A DNA stretch of 64,000 nucleotides from Nakazawaea peltata (Eukaryota; Ascomycota; Pichiomycetes; Alaninales; Pachysolenaceae). Every line of letters begins with the position of its first letter. The stretch's first letter is position 1. Where the stretch lies: contig BCGQ01000010.1 in the NCBI GenBank assembly GCA_001599355.1, positions 310,001-374,000 on the forward strand, read 5' to 3'. Positions 22,511 to 32,100 of this stretch are shown piece by piece. A program made the position numbers and the translations under genes. Below the pieces are notes generated by a model that did not search any database, was not told where the DNA came from, and was given only the letters and a program-made list of their open reading frames with translations.

Positions 22511-23365
22511 ATGTCGGAGTTACAGAAGTCATTAAGTCTGTTCAAACAGAAGATCAAGAACAGCTCATCGTTGCCCTCACAAAAGAGAGTACTGACTGAT
22601 AGTAACCTGCTGAAGGCGGCGGCGGCTCAGAAGGTGTCGATCTTGAGACAGCATCAGAATGCTTTGAAGCGTCAACATGAGGAGCTGAGACAACTGCAAC
22701 AGATGGAACGGAAACAGCAGAAGACTCTGATCCAGATCTCAGGTTCTCATTTGTCGACTCAGTTGCATTTGGCCGTCGAGTATATCAAGCTGCAAGACAA
22801 GGCTGTGTCATTGACAGAGATGGACAGTTATTTTGGGGAGCAAGTGATGAGAAATTTGTTGCCATTGTTGACTACAATTAAAAGGGTTCGTTATAATTCG
22901 CAACTGAAGACATTGGAGTATGCGTCTTTCCAAAATATCAAATCTCTGCTGGATTTACTCGAGTATTTACGGTCTCAACCCACCTTTAAAGGTACATCAG
23001 TCAAGGATTTGAAAGATGGATGGAATGGGTGCTTAGAACTGGTCAATGAGTTGGAAAAACAACAGAAAATCATCGTTTTACGTACTAAGAAGGAGAATTC
23101 CCCAAGATTGGTATGGCCAAATTTGGGAGGTGATGTCAGTGCCATCGATGATGAATTTGTCACTATGTGGGCCAAAATCAAGCTTCCTGAAGGTGATGAT
23201 TTGCAGGTCAAACTTACTCAAAATGGATTGAAACCTACAAGTCTTGATCCTTCACGTATAGAGAAGCTGGCTCCTGTAGCTGAACTGAAGAAGAAGAAAC
23301 CAAGACGTGGAAAAATCACTAACCAGCATTTGAAGGGTATCTTGAAAGATTATAGTATGGTCTAA
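22511..23365 (+). CDS. TFA2: TFIIE small (beta) subunit
   Basis: This general transcription factor subunit works with Tfa1 to recruit and stimulate TFIIH at RNA polymerase II promoters. The product is 284 residues from ATG 22511 (MSELQKSLSLFKQKI); an 18-base upstream extension would need a non-ATG start. Two winged-helix segments are expected between residues 75 and 200. The basic tail RRGKITNQHLKGILKDY is the signature of TFIIE-beta C-termini. The central helix around residues 40-80 is Gln/Leu-rich coiled coil. It is shorter than S. cerevisiae Tfa2 (328) but complete by motif. Confidence 0.9.
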   Translation: MSELQKSLSLFKQKIKNSSSLPSQKRVLTDSNLLKAAAAQKVSILRQHQNALKRQHEELRQLQQMERKQQKTLIQISGSHLSTQLHLAVEYIKLQDKAVSLTEMDSYFGEQVMRNLLPLLTTIKRVRYNSQLKTLEYASFQNIKSLLDLLEYLRSQPTFKGTSVKDLKDGWNGCLELVNELEKQQKIIVLRTKKENSPRLVWPNLGGDVSAIDDEFVTMWAKIKLPEGDDLQVKLTQNGLKPTSLDPSRIEKLAPVAELKKKKPRRGKITNQHLKGILKDYSMV

Positions 23366-23561
23366 CGTGACCTTTAATGTATTTTATTCGTAATCTGCTG
23401 ATGTAGATATCAGTCTATATTCGTATTTTGCTCTGTATTTTTATATTCGTATTTTGCTTCGAGGCCTCGTGTCATTTTGATTTTTCGCTCATGCACCTCA
23501 CTAGTCACTCTATATTTTCGCGTTAGTTGATGATAGTTGAACCGATCACAAATCAACCAGA

Positions 23562-26303
23562 ATGATCAGTAAACGTGTATCTTTCTTGGCAATTGGACTT
23601 TTGTTCCATTTGTTTTACTTATGGTCGATTTTTGACATATATTTTGTTTCACCATTGGTCCATGGTATGGCCCAAGTGAGATCCACTGAAAATCCTCCAC
23701 TGAAGAGATTGTTCTTGATTGTGGGGGATGGTTTGAGGGCTGACACCACTTTTGATAAGTTAACTCACCCTACAACTGGAAAGACAGACTTCCTTGCCCC
23801 TTATTTAAGAAATTTAGTCTTGAATGAAGCCACTTATGGTATTTCTCATACTAGAATGCCTACAGAATCAAGACCTGGACACGTTGCCATGATAGCTGGG
23901 TTTTATGAGGATGTCAGTGCCGTGACAAAGGGTTGGAAAGAGAACCCTGTTGATTTCGATAGCACTCTTAATCAATCTGTTCATACTTATTCGTTTGGTT
24001 CGCCTGATATTTTGCCTATGTTCCTGACTGGAGCCAGCGACCCTAGTAGAATCGACACGTGGATGTATGGGCATGAATTTGAAGACTTCAGTAAGTCGTC
24101 AATTGAGCTCGATGCTTTTGTTTTTGACCATTTAGATGCTCTTTTCCATGATTCAACTCAAAATAGTACCTTGAATGCCCAAATTAGACAAGAAGGTAAC
24201 ATCTTCTTCCTCCATTTACTTGGTATGGACACTGCTGGTCACAGTTATAGACCATATTCTGCTGAGTACTATGATAATTTGAAGTATATCGATGAACAAG
24301 TAAGCAAATTAGTACCTAAGGTTCATGAATTCTTCGGTGATGACGATACTCTGTTCATTTTCACTGCGGACCATGGTATGAGTGCTTTCGGATCCCATGG
24401 AGATGGTCATCCAAATAACACAAGGACTCCATTGATTTGTTGGGGTGCTGGATTAAATAAACCTGTAAAATTAAACCAACCTGACTTCGACGAGTACACT
24501 GAGACTTGGGAATTACATGATATCAAGAGAAATGATGTCAACCAAGCCGATATTGCTTCTTTGATGTCTTATTTAGTAGGTATAAATTACGCTGCTAATT
24601 CTGTAGGTGAGTTACCATTACTGTATATCGATGCCTCTGAGGAAGAGAAGCTTAAACTGTTATATAATAATGCCCAGCTGTTATTACAGCAATATTATGT
24701 CAAGGAATCTGAGTTGGAGCTGTCCCAATTCAATTTCAAACCATTCACAGGTTTTATTGAAAAACCAATTGTCGAGTATGAACTGGAGATTGAAAGACTC
24801 ATTAGTTTAGTTGAGGGGGGTGATTCTAGTGTGGAATCCCAGCTGATTGAATTAGTAGAAGAGTTGATGAAACAAACATTGACTGCTTTAGATTATTTGA
24901 CCAAGTATAATTGGTTGATGTTAAGAACTATTGTAACATTTGGATTTTTAGGGTGGATTCTCTACTCATTTATCAATTTCTTGGAGTTATTCATTCTTAA
25001 TTCTTCCTCTGAAGGGAAGTCTTCCATCGTAAATTATACCTTCTTTGGACTTATCACCATTGCCATGAACTACCTTTTATTCTACCAACAATCTCCATTC
25101 AATTATTATGTATATTTATGGTTCCCACTCTTCTTCTTCCAAAGAATCACCACCAATTTCTCCAAATTGAGCACCGGAACTTCTCTTCTCTTTAAAGATA
25201 TCTCAATCGTTGGAAGAGTCGCCATCTTCATTTCTATAGTATGTATTTATGAAGGTGTTGTCTACGGATTTTTCAACAGAATCATCTTCACTTACTTCTT
25301 TATTGTCTTGGGATTATATCCACCGGTATTTTTACATGCTTCTGCTCTTCAATCTGTAGTATGGTTCATCACTTGTTGTATAATGAGTACTTTTACTACT
25401 TATGATGCTGTTAAAGTGGAGAATTTGACTCAAATCAATATCGGTGCTGCAATGATGTCAACTATTGGTGTTGTAGGTTACTTCAGATTGAAACTGCACA
25501 TCAATGATAAAGCTCTGAGAATATTCATCATCTTCCAACTCTTATTATTACTGTTATCGATATTTGGTACTAATATTGCTGTGATATCATTACAAGCCAA
25601 GCTTGGATTACCAGGGCCCATTCAAATTTTGAATTGGTCGGTTCTTGTAGTATCTCTCATAGTGGTTCCGTTCCTCCAATTCACCAAATCCCAATTACCT
25701 AACTATTATAAGGTGAAGATGTTGGTTATTTTCTTGACCTTTGCTCCCTTCTTCAACATGACCACAATCTCATTCGAGAACATCTTCTATGCCACCTTCT
25801 CCTTGCTTCTCTATCAATTTGTACATTTAGAGAAACAAGGTGGTGGTAATTTACAATTAATCCGGATTAGTACTATAAGTTTCTTCTTATTGGAAGTTTG
25901 TTTCTTTGGTACTGGTAATATCTCGTCCATCAGTGCCTTCTCATTGGATAGTGTCTACAGATTAGTACCGATTTTCTCACCTTTCATGATGGGTGCCATT
26001 CTCATGGTGAAATTGATCGTTCCTTACTTGTTATTGAGTATAGAATTGGGGGTGATGAATTCCAAATTACGTTTGGGTGAATACGCTATTAGTTCATTAC
26101 TCATTTCAACCAATGAAATTCTTAGTTTGAATTTCTTCTACTTGGTCAAGACAAGTGGAAGTTGGCTTGATATTGGAGTAACTATCTCTAATTTCGTGAT
26201 TGGTGTTCTCTCGTCGTTATTCATGATCATTATTGAGGTCTTATCAAATAAGATATTGGGACAAGTCGAGATCGACTTGGTTACGGAAAAGAAAACTATC
26301 TAG
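23562..26303 (+). CDS. MCD4: GPI ethanolamine phosphate transferase 1
   Basis: This ER membrane enzyme adds phosphoethanolamine to the first mannose of GPI anchors. Its 913 residues match Mcd4 (919). An N-terminal signal anchor (residues 8-28) is followed by the lumenal alkaline-phosphatase-fold domain, with FLIVGDGLRADTTFD (metal and nucleophile region), RPGHVAMIAGFYEDVSAV, HLLGMDTAGHSYRP and FTADHGMSAFGSHGDG. The C-terminal half (from about residue 450) carries a dozen or more hydrophobic membrane segments. It is convergent with TOP2, with only 43 bases between the stops. Confidence 0.97.
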   Translation: MISKRVSFLAIGLLFHLFYLWSIFDIYFVSPLVHGMAQVRSTENPPLKRLFLIVGDGLRADTTFDKLTHPTTGKTDFLAPYLRNLVLNEATYGISHTRMPTESRPGHVAMIAGFYEDVSAVTKGWKENPVDFDSTLNQSVHTYSFGSPDILPMFLTGASDPSRIDTWMYGHEFEDFSKSSIELDAFVFDHLDALFHDSTQNSTLNAQIRQEGNIFFLHLLGMDTAGHSYRPYSAEYYDNLKYIDEQVSKLVPKVHEFFGDDDTLFIFTADHGMSAFGSHGDGHPNNTRTPLICWGAGLNKPVKLNQPDFDEYTETWELHDIKRNDVNQADIASLMSYLVGINYAANSVGELPLLYIDASEEEKLKLLYNNAQLLLQQYYVKESELELSQFNFKPFTGFIEKPIVEYELEIERLISLVEGGDSSVESQLIELVEELMKQTLTALDYLTKYNWLMLRTIVTFGFLGWILYSFINFLELFILNSSSEGKSSIVNYTFFGLITIAMNYLLFYQQSPFNYYVYLWFPLFFFQRITTNFSKLSTGTSLLFKDISIVGRVAIFISIVCIYEGVVYGFFNRIIFTYFFIVLGLYPPVFLHASALQSVVWFITCCIMSTFTTYDAVKVENLTQINIGAAMMSTIGVVGYFRLKLHINDKALRIFIIFQLLLLLLSIFGTNIAVISLQAKLGLPGPIQILNWSVLVVSLIVVPFLQFTKSQLPNYYKVKMLVIFLTFAPFFNMTTISFENIFYATFSLLLYQFVHLEKQGGGNLQLIRISTISFFLLEVCFFGTGNISSISAFSLDSVYRLVPIFSPFMMGAILMVKLIVPYLLLSIELGVMNSKLRLGEYAISSLLISTNEILSLNFFYLVKTSGSWLDIGVTISNFVIGVLSSLFMIIIEVLSNKILGQVEIDLVTEKKTI

Positions 26304-26346
26304 ATTCAATTAAGATATTTAAGGTATGCTTTGTAGATTAAGTAGG

Positions 26347-29300
26347 TCACTCATAGTCAGAATCATCTTCATCTTCATTGTAGTCTTCTTCGTCCTCTTC
26401 ATCATCGATAAAATCATCCATATCGTCGTCAGATTCAGATTCAGATTCGATTATCTTCTTTTTGGTTGTAGTAGTTCTACGACTTCTCAGTGGTTTCTTT
26501 ACTGGCTGACTCAAATCTATAACTTCGATGTCACTTTCATCAGCAACTGTTGCTTGAGATACACCAAATGTGGATGTAGCTTGAGATTGTTGTTGACTTT
26601 GAGATACACCAACACTTGACATTGGTTGTGAATCATCTTCACTATCACTGAAATCGAAGATCGATTTGGTTTTCTTCTTTGATAAGCTTTGAGCAACATT
26701 TTGAAGAGATCTATTCAGTTCGTCATCATCACTTTCAATCTTAGGCAGAGCTGTCTTAGTAGGTTTGACATCAAACTCGTCATCAGAATCGAGACTAAAG
26801 ATACTTTTAGTTTCGATTTTCTTAGACAGAGGCGAGATGCTTCCCCTAGAAGAGCTTGATCCACCAAAAACTGTTGGGAATTTTGGTTTCACAGGCTCCT
26901 CAGTCTTGACAAACGGAAGTTTGGATTGCTTTGTTGATTCAGCAGGAATTGGAGTAGATTCCTTCTTTATACTCTTAATCTTCTTCAGCACCGTAGGATT
27001 AGGGGTGATTTCTCTAATTTCTTTGATCTTTCTCTTAGTTGCTGCTCCCTTCTTCCCTTTAGCAGAACCGGAACCCTTGGCCTTGACTTCGGAATTTCTT
27101 TTCAGTTCATCATCAACTAAGAACTTCAGATATGCTTCCTCAAATAATGCCAAATCTTCTAACCATAAATCTTTGGAGGATTTCTTTAACAATGTAGTCA
27201 ATTTTTCTCTGAGCAGAGTCTCTTCTGCCAACAATTTTTGATACTTTTCATAAGTCAAACTATAAATGGCCATGGTCAATAAGTAGTCGTAAGAAGATAA
27301 TACTGATCTTTTGTTAATGACGGCACCTTCAGTATCGTTGAACTCATCCTCCATCTGCTCATCTTCTTCGGCAATCTCGATGTCATCTTGAGTAATTTCA
27401 TGAGATGCAGTATCAGTGATTGGAATCATGCGGTTCTTGGACCCTTGTTTAGGGAATTTCAAGACGATCAATTCTTCAATAATATCAATCTTTTTACGGT
27501 TGTTAACATTCAATTTTCCCTCCACAATCATCTTGATAAATCTCAGTTGAGAACTTAATTTGATCAATTGGTTGTTCATGTTATCGGACAAATGATCTTT
27601 ACGCTTTTGGTAGTATTCCAATCTCACATAGTAGTAATCAATCAAGATTTGTTCGGGAGTATCATACTTCTTGATACGTCCATTTGGATCAAATGCTACC
27701 ATATTACTCAAATTGATAGTCTGAGATAATTTGAATCTTTCGAAGAATCCAATTTGACGAGTCTTGGTCATTTCTTCAGCAGTCAAGTTAACCTCGAAAT
27801 GGACATTAACTCCATGTAATTCCTTCATGTCTTTTATCCAAGGTTTAGATTTCTCATTTCCAGCAAGTCCAGCTAATAAAAGTTCTTTCATGTTATTAAT
27901 CCACATCTTTACAGGTAATTCTGTGATTTGAACAGTATTCTCTCCTTCAATTTCCTGAATAATACCATTTACTCTGTACTTATCAGAAGCGACCTTCTCG
28001 ATTGATCCATTCCAAGCACGGTACCATGGAATCATCTCCTCCAACGGCTCATCGTTCAAGAGATGTCTAATATTCTTGACAAGATCTAATGGGTTAAAGT
28101 TAGGGATATTTGTACTCCATCCAGTACCAATACCATCGGCTCCATTGACAAGGATCATTGGAATCACTGGTAAATACCATTCTGGTTCAACTGTCTGTTC
28201 ATCATCTTGAACATACGAATACAACAGATCATCGGCTGGATTGAATATTAATGGAGTGATTGGGTTCAATTCAGTAAAAATATATCTTGCAGCAGAGGCA
28301 TCTTTTCCACCAGTTGTTCTGGTACCGAAACATCCATTAGGATTAAGCAAGTAAAGATTATTGGAACCGACAAAATCTTGGGCCAAACCAATGATTGTTT
28401 GAACTAAAGACTGTTCTCCATGGTGATATCCTGTCTTTTCACTGACATAACCTGCCAATTGAGCAACTTTGATCTCGTTTTTCAAGTTTCTTTTGAAACA
28501 AGCATACAATACCTTTCTTTGACCTGGCTTGAACCCATCTAGTACTGATGGTATTGATCTGATATTATCGGCCATCGAGAATAAGATCAATTCCTTATGA
28601 ATGAAATCGGAAATTGGGATCTCTTTGATAGCAGGATCCAAATGAGTACCTGGTTGATACCCTCTTAACCATTCTTTTCTGTCATCGGCTCTCTTCTTAC
28701 TGAAAGCCAAGTCGATATTTGTATCATCATCTCCTTGTAAGGCATGGAAGTTCTTCAAATGACGATCTAAATCACTGAAATATTCACGACCCTCTTGTTG
28801 AGAAGAAGTACCAAGACCCTTGTAGTATTTCTGTTTCCAGGAGCAAGTGGCACCTTCAGTTTCTCTCCATTGTTCATATTCAGGCATGGAATAGAAGGAT
28901 AAGGTACGTTTTTGACGACCAGAAATTGTTACCTTGACAATTGGAGTGATGAATTCTAAAAGGAATCCTGGAACTTGAAGTAAACCTCTAAATGTAGTTA
29001 AAAAGTTGATAATTAATCCCTTAATATGAGAACCATCTGTATCTTGATCCGTCATAATCATCACATGGCCGTATCTCAACGACTTGATGGTCTCTGGAGT
29101 GTAATTGACGTTCTGTTTCAACCCCATAATCTCTTTAATAGCTTGAATCTCGGCATTTTTCATGATTTGATCAATACTGGCATCTCGTACGTTAAGCATC
29201 TTACCTCTTAATGGGAAACACCCGTAGTAATCTCTACCTACAACAGCTAAACCTGCCACGGCCAAAGCTTTAGCAGAATCACCTTCTGTCAAGATCAATG

Positions 29301-30777
29301 TACATTTATATCCATCCCTTGTTCCTGCTTTATTTGCATCTTCCAACTTGACATACTTGGTAATTCTGTTCTTTTTAGATCCATCAGATTTCAGTAATGC
29401 TTTTTCAGCATTCAGAGCAGCCATATCTAATACATTGGCAATGATTTCTGTCTTTAATACCTTTTTAATGAACTCTTCAGGAATAACAAGCTTCTTTCCA
29501 CCAAATTGACCAGGTCTAGTAGTCAATTGCTCCTTGGTTTGAGAAGTAAAAGAAGGATTCTCAATAAGACAGTTGATGAACAAGAACATGGAATTTCTAA
29601 TTTGGAAAGGCTTGATCAACAGACGTTTGTTCTTCTTCTTGATACTCTCAGTAATCTCTTTAACAAGCATATCAGATACAAAAGTGACATGGGTACCTCC
29701 AGAAGTGGTAGCGATGGAATTCACAAAGGATACCTGTTTGAACAGATCGTTAGTTACGGCAAACAGAATCTCCCATCGATCATTAATGATCTCATGAACG
29801 ATTGTAGGTGTTTGAATTGGTCTTAATGTTCCATCTTCAGCTTTAACAGTAGTCCCACTCTTTTCGGCCTCTAATGCCTTCAAATACATCTCCACATATT
29901 GTTTGAAATTGGCTACTTTCACTTTACTCCCGTTCAAGTAAACCGACACTCCACGTACCGAACCGGCAATATCATAAACACGTCTACGCATAATACCCAA
30001 GATGTCCGGCTCTAATTCGGTCATATGAAATTTGGGTAAATCGGGCTGGAACGAGATTTTGGTGAATTCTTGTGGACGACCAATTGGTTTGATCACGGGC
30101 TTCCCACATACCGACATATTATTCTTCCAAACTTGTTTATAGCTCTGTTTCTTATCACATGTCTCAACTGTAAACTGAGTAGAGAAGATATTCAGCAATT
30201 TGGCACCGTACCCATTTCTACCACCGACAATTTTCTTCTCATTATCGTCATAATTCGAAGACGTCAACAAATTACCGAAAATTAACTCCGGGATGTACAT
30301 ATTTTCTTTGTCGTGCATTTCTATGGGGATTCCTTTACCGTCATTTTTGACCTCGATGAGATTCTTCTCCGGGTCAATTGTGACCTCGATCTTGGTCATC
30401 TTCGGATCACGGATCTTATTGTCGGCGGCGTTCACAAGGATCTCATCGAAAATCTTGAATAATCCAGGCACAATATTGACGGTGACAAGTTTCATTTGCA
30501 GCGCCTCTTCATCGTAGATCCACTGCTGAGTAGTGTCCTTCTCCACAGAACCAATGTACGTGTCAGGTCTCTTCAAGATGTGTTCGAGGGGCGACAATTT
30601 TTGGTATTGTTCAGACAGGGTCTTCTTTGCACGAGCAGCGCCGTTTGAGGAAGCGCCGTTGGAAGCGCCGTTTGATTTCTTGTTCGTAGCATCTTTGAGG
30701 GGGGCCTTCTTCGTTTTAGGAGGCGCTATGGATCCTAATTGGAAATCGTCATCATCACTAGGCTCGTAGTCGCTCAT
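26347..30777 (-). CDS. TOP2: DNA topoisomerase II
   Basis: This ATP-dependent type IIA topoisomerase decatenates sister chromatids. The product is 1476 residues from ATG 30777; a slightly longer frame begins only at GTG. The GHKL ATPase has GRNGYGAKLLNIFST; the TOPRIM domain has LTEGDSAKALAVAGL and QDTDGSHIKGL; PLRGKMLNVR follows. The catalytic tyrosine is about Tyr832 in ASAARYIFTEL. The C-terminal 250 residues are acidic, Ser-rich and low-complexity with Lys patches, the usual regulatory tail. The N-terminal extension before the ATPase is about 50 residues longer than in S. cerevisiae. An ACGCGT box lies 121 bases upstream. Confidence 0.98.
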   Translation of the reverse strand: MSDYEPSDDDDFQLGSIAPPKTKKAPLKDATNKKSNGASNGASSNGAARAKKTLSEQYQKLSPLEHILKRPDTYIGSVEKDTTQQWIYDEEALQMKLVTVNIVPGLFKIFDEILVNAADNKIRDPKMTKIEVTIDPEKNLIEVKNDGKGIPIEMHDKENMYIPELIFGNLLTSSNYDDNEKKIVGGRNGYGAKLLNIFSTQFTVETCDKKQSYKQVWKNNMSVCGKPVIKPIGRPQEFTKISFQPDLPKFHMTELEPDILGIMRRRVYDIAGSVRGVSVYLNGSKVKVANFKQYVEMYLKALEAEKSGTTVKAEDGTLRPIQTPTIVHEIINDRWEILFAVTNDLFKQVSFVNSIATTSGGTHVTFVSDMLVKEITESIKKKNKRLLIKPFQIRNSMFLFINCLIENPSFTSQTKEQLTTRPGQFGGKKLVIPEEFIKKVLKTEIIANVLDMAALNAEKALLKSDGSKKNRITKYVKLEDANKAGTRDGYKCTLILTEGDSAKALAVAGLAVVGRDYYGCFPLRGKMLNVRDASIDQIMKNAEIQAIKEIMGLKQNVNYTPETIKSLRYGHVMIMTDQDTDGSHIKGLIINFLTTFRGLLQVPGFLLEFITPIVKVTISGRQKRTLSFYSMPEYEQWRETEGATCSWKQKYYKGLGTSSQQEGREYFSDLDRHLKNFHALQGDDDTNIDLAFSKKRADDRKEWLRGYQPGTHLDPAIKEIPISDFIHKELILFSMADNIRSIPSVLDGFKPGQRKVLYACFKRNLKNEIKVAQLAGYVSEKTGYHHGEQSLVQTIIGLAQDFVGSNNLYLLNPNGCFGTRTTGGKDASAARYIFTELNPITPLIFNPADDLLYSYVQDDEQTVEPEWYLPVIPMILVNGADGIGTGWSTNIPNFNPLDLVKNIRHLLNDEPLEEMIPWYRAWNGSIEKVASDKYRVNGIIQEIEGENTVQITELPVKMWINNMKELLLAGLAGNEKSKPWIKDMKELHGVNVHFEVNLTAEEMTKTRQIGFFERFKLSQTINLSNMVAFDPNGRIKKYDTPEQILIDYYYVRLEYYQKRKDHLSDNMNNQLIKLSSQLRFIKMIVEGKLNVNNRKKIDIIEELIVLKFPKQGSKNRMIPITDTASHEITQDDIEIAEEDEQMEDEFNDTEGAVINKRSVLSSYDYLLTMAIYSLTYEKYQKLLAEETLLREKLTTLLKKSSKDLWLEDLALFEEAYLKFLVDDELKRNSEVKAKGSGSAKGKKGAATKRKIKEIREITPNPTVLKKIKSIKKESTPIPAESTKQSKLPFVKTEEPVKPKFPTVFGGSSSSRGSISPLSKKIETKSIFSLDSDDEFDVKPTKTALPKIESDDDELNRSLQNVAQSLSKKKTKSIFDFSDSEDDSQPMSSVGVSQSQQQSQATSTFGVSQATVADESDIEVIDLSQPVKKPLRSRRTTTTKKKIIESESESDDDMDDFIDDEEDEEDYNEDEDDSDYE

Positions 30778-31108
30778 TTTCACCACTTTCCTACCCCTTT
30801 TGATGTTTGATCGACTAGGATTTAAAGAAAAAGGAGCTTAAAGGGGGGGATTTTTTTTATAAACAAACGAAAAGGAGAGGGAAAATGAAGAGATGAGACG
30901 CGTGAAGTGAGACCGAAAAATATGTGAATATGTGGGGGGACACAGTAAGTAACTAGTGTAGTTTAGAGTGTAGTTGATAAGGAGTGGCTAGTCCTGATAG
31001 ACTTTAAATATAGAATCAAGCTAGTCCTATTCAGACTGTTTAGAACTTACATCTTGGTCCCTGGCCTCTACATATTCTACATCACACTAAACAATTACAG
31101 TCATCTCA
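30778..31108. promoter_or_regulatory. TOP2 promoter with an MCB box
   Basis: This 331-base spacer upstream of TOP2 contains ACGCGT at 30898-30903, an MBF-type site consistent with S-phase transcription. No ORF or RNA gene is seen. Confidence 0.6.
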
Positions 31109-31792
31109 TTAACGTTCATATTTCTTAGAAATCTTATCCTTAATCTCCAGCTTCTTAGCGGCAACATCTTGTTGAGTAGCATTGAAATCAACAGTATCTT
31201 GATTGAAAGGATTATCAGGATGTTTTTTGAACTCGTCATGTAAAATTTTTTCACGCTGGTTAAAGTTTAATCCAGGGTTCTCCAGTTTGAGACGATCCAT
31301 ATTAGCTTCTTTATACAGCAGGAACAGCAGTTTGTATCTTCTCTCTGGATGTCTATCAATCTTACCCTTAGTATTACCACTTTCTCCAGTCAATGCTAAC
31401 AGCTCCAAAGCATTGTCGATACCAGAGGCAGAAATTTCACTGGTGGCTCCACGACTGAACTCTGATAAGGCCGAGTCCAATTTGGCACTTCTCTTTGCTG
31501 CAATTTTGTCGGCTCCTCTTTTAGCACTCTTAATAGGCTTACTTGGCATAGAAGCTTCTTCCAGGGCCAATAATTCATCTCTTTCCTTCTTCTTTCTGGC
31601 CAGTTCCAGCTTCTTCTCTTCTTCGTCTTCTTTCTTCTTATTTCCTTTTTTCGATCCCTTGGACCATTTCTCATCTTCCAACAGTTCCAACTGAGCTTCT
31701 TCAGCTGCCTTCTTCTTATTGGCGGCCTCAGCTTTTCTGGCATTTCCAGCAGCTTTTTTCGAATTTTCAGCTCCTTTGTTTCCTTTACCCAT
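31109..31792 (-). CDS. CCDC124 family ribosome-associated protein
   Basis: This 227-residue, very basic and acidic mixed protein has a Lys/Ala/Glu-rich coiled-coil N-terminal half (residues 1-100) and the conserved C-terminal CCDC124 box: DRHPERRYKLLF, RLKLENPGLNFNQREKI, HPDNPFNQDTVDFNATQ. The family includes human CCDC124 and fission-yeast Oxs1-type proteins; CCDC124 and the related Lso2 bind idle ribosomes at the mRNA channel. Ribosome hibernation or recovery is therefore the likely role. ATG at 31792, MGKGNKGAEN. Confidence 0.88.
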   Translation of the reverse strand: MGKGNKGAENSKKAAGNARKAEAANKKKAAEEAQLELLEDEKWSKGSKKGNKKKEDEEEKKLELARKKKERDELLALEEASMPSKPIKSAKRGADKIAAKRSAKLDSALSEFSRGATSEISASGIDNALELLALTGESGNTKGKIDRHPERRYKLLFLLYKEANMDRLKLENPGLNFNQREKILHDEFKKHPDNPFNQDTVDFNATQQDVAAKKLEIKDKISKKYER

Positions 31793-32100
31793 TTCTGAAT
31801 CTAATTGGATCTCTAATTTATACTGATCACTTGGTTATAGTCGATTTACTGATCTGTCAATTTCTTCGTCTTCTGGACTTTTCGGTGATTTTTCAACTCG
31901 TTCGACCGATGTGAGCGATGGGATATGAATTAGGAAATTTAGGGGCTGTACCGAATATCAAAGAAAATAGGGGCTGTCTATGCTCCCAAAGGTTATGAGC
32001 CTTCCTCTCAAGGTTGGTGAACTTAGAAGAACACCATGTTTTATCTACACTACGTATCCTTACACAACCTATCCTCTATATCATCTACTCCTCTAAACTA
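31793..32100. other. CCDC124-homologue promoter
   Basis: This 308-base spacer lies between the start of the CCDC124-like gene and the end of the kinase gene. No distinct motif or gene is seen. Confidence 0.6.
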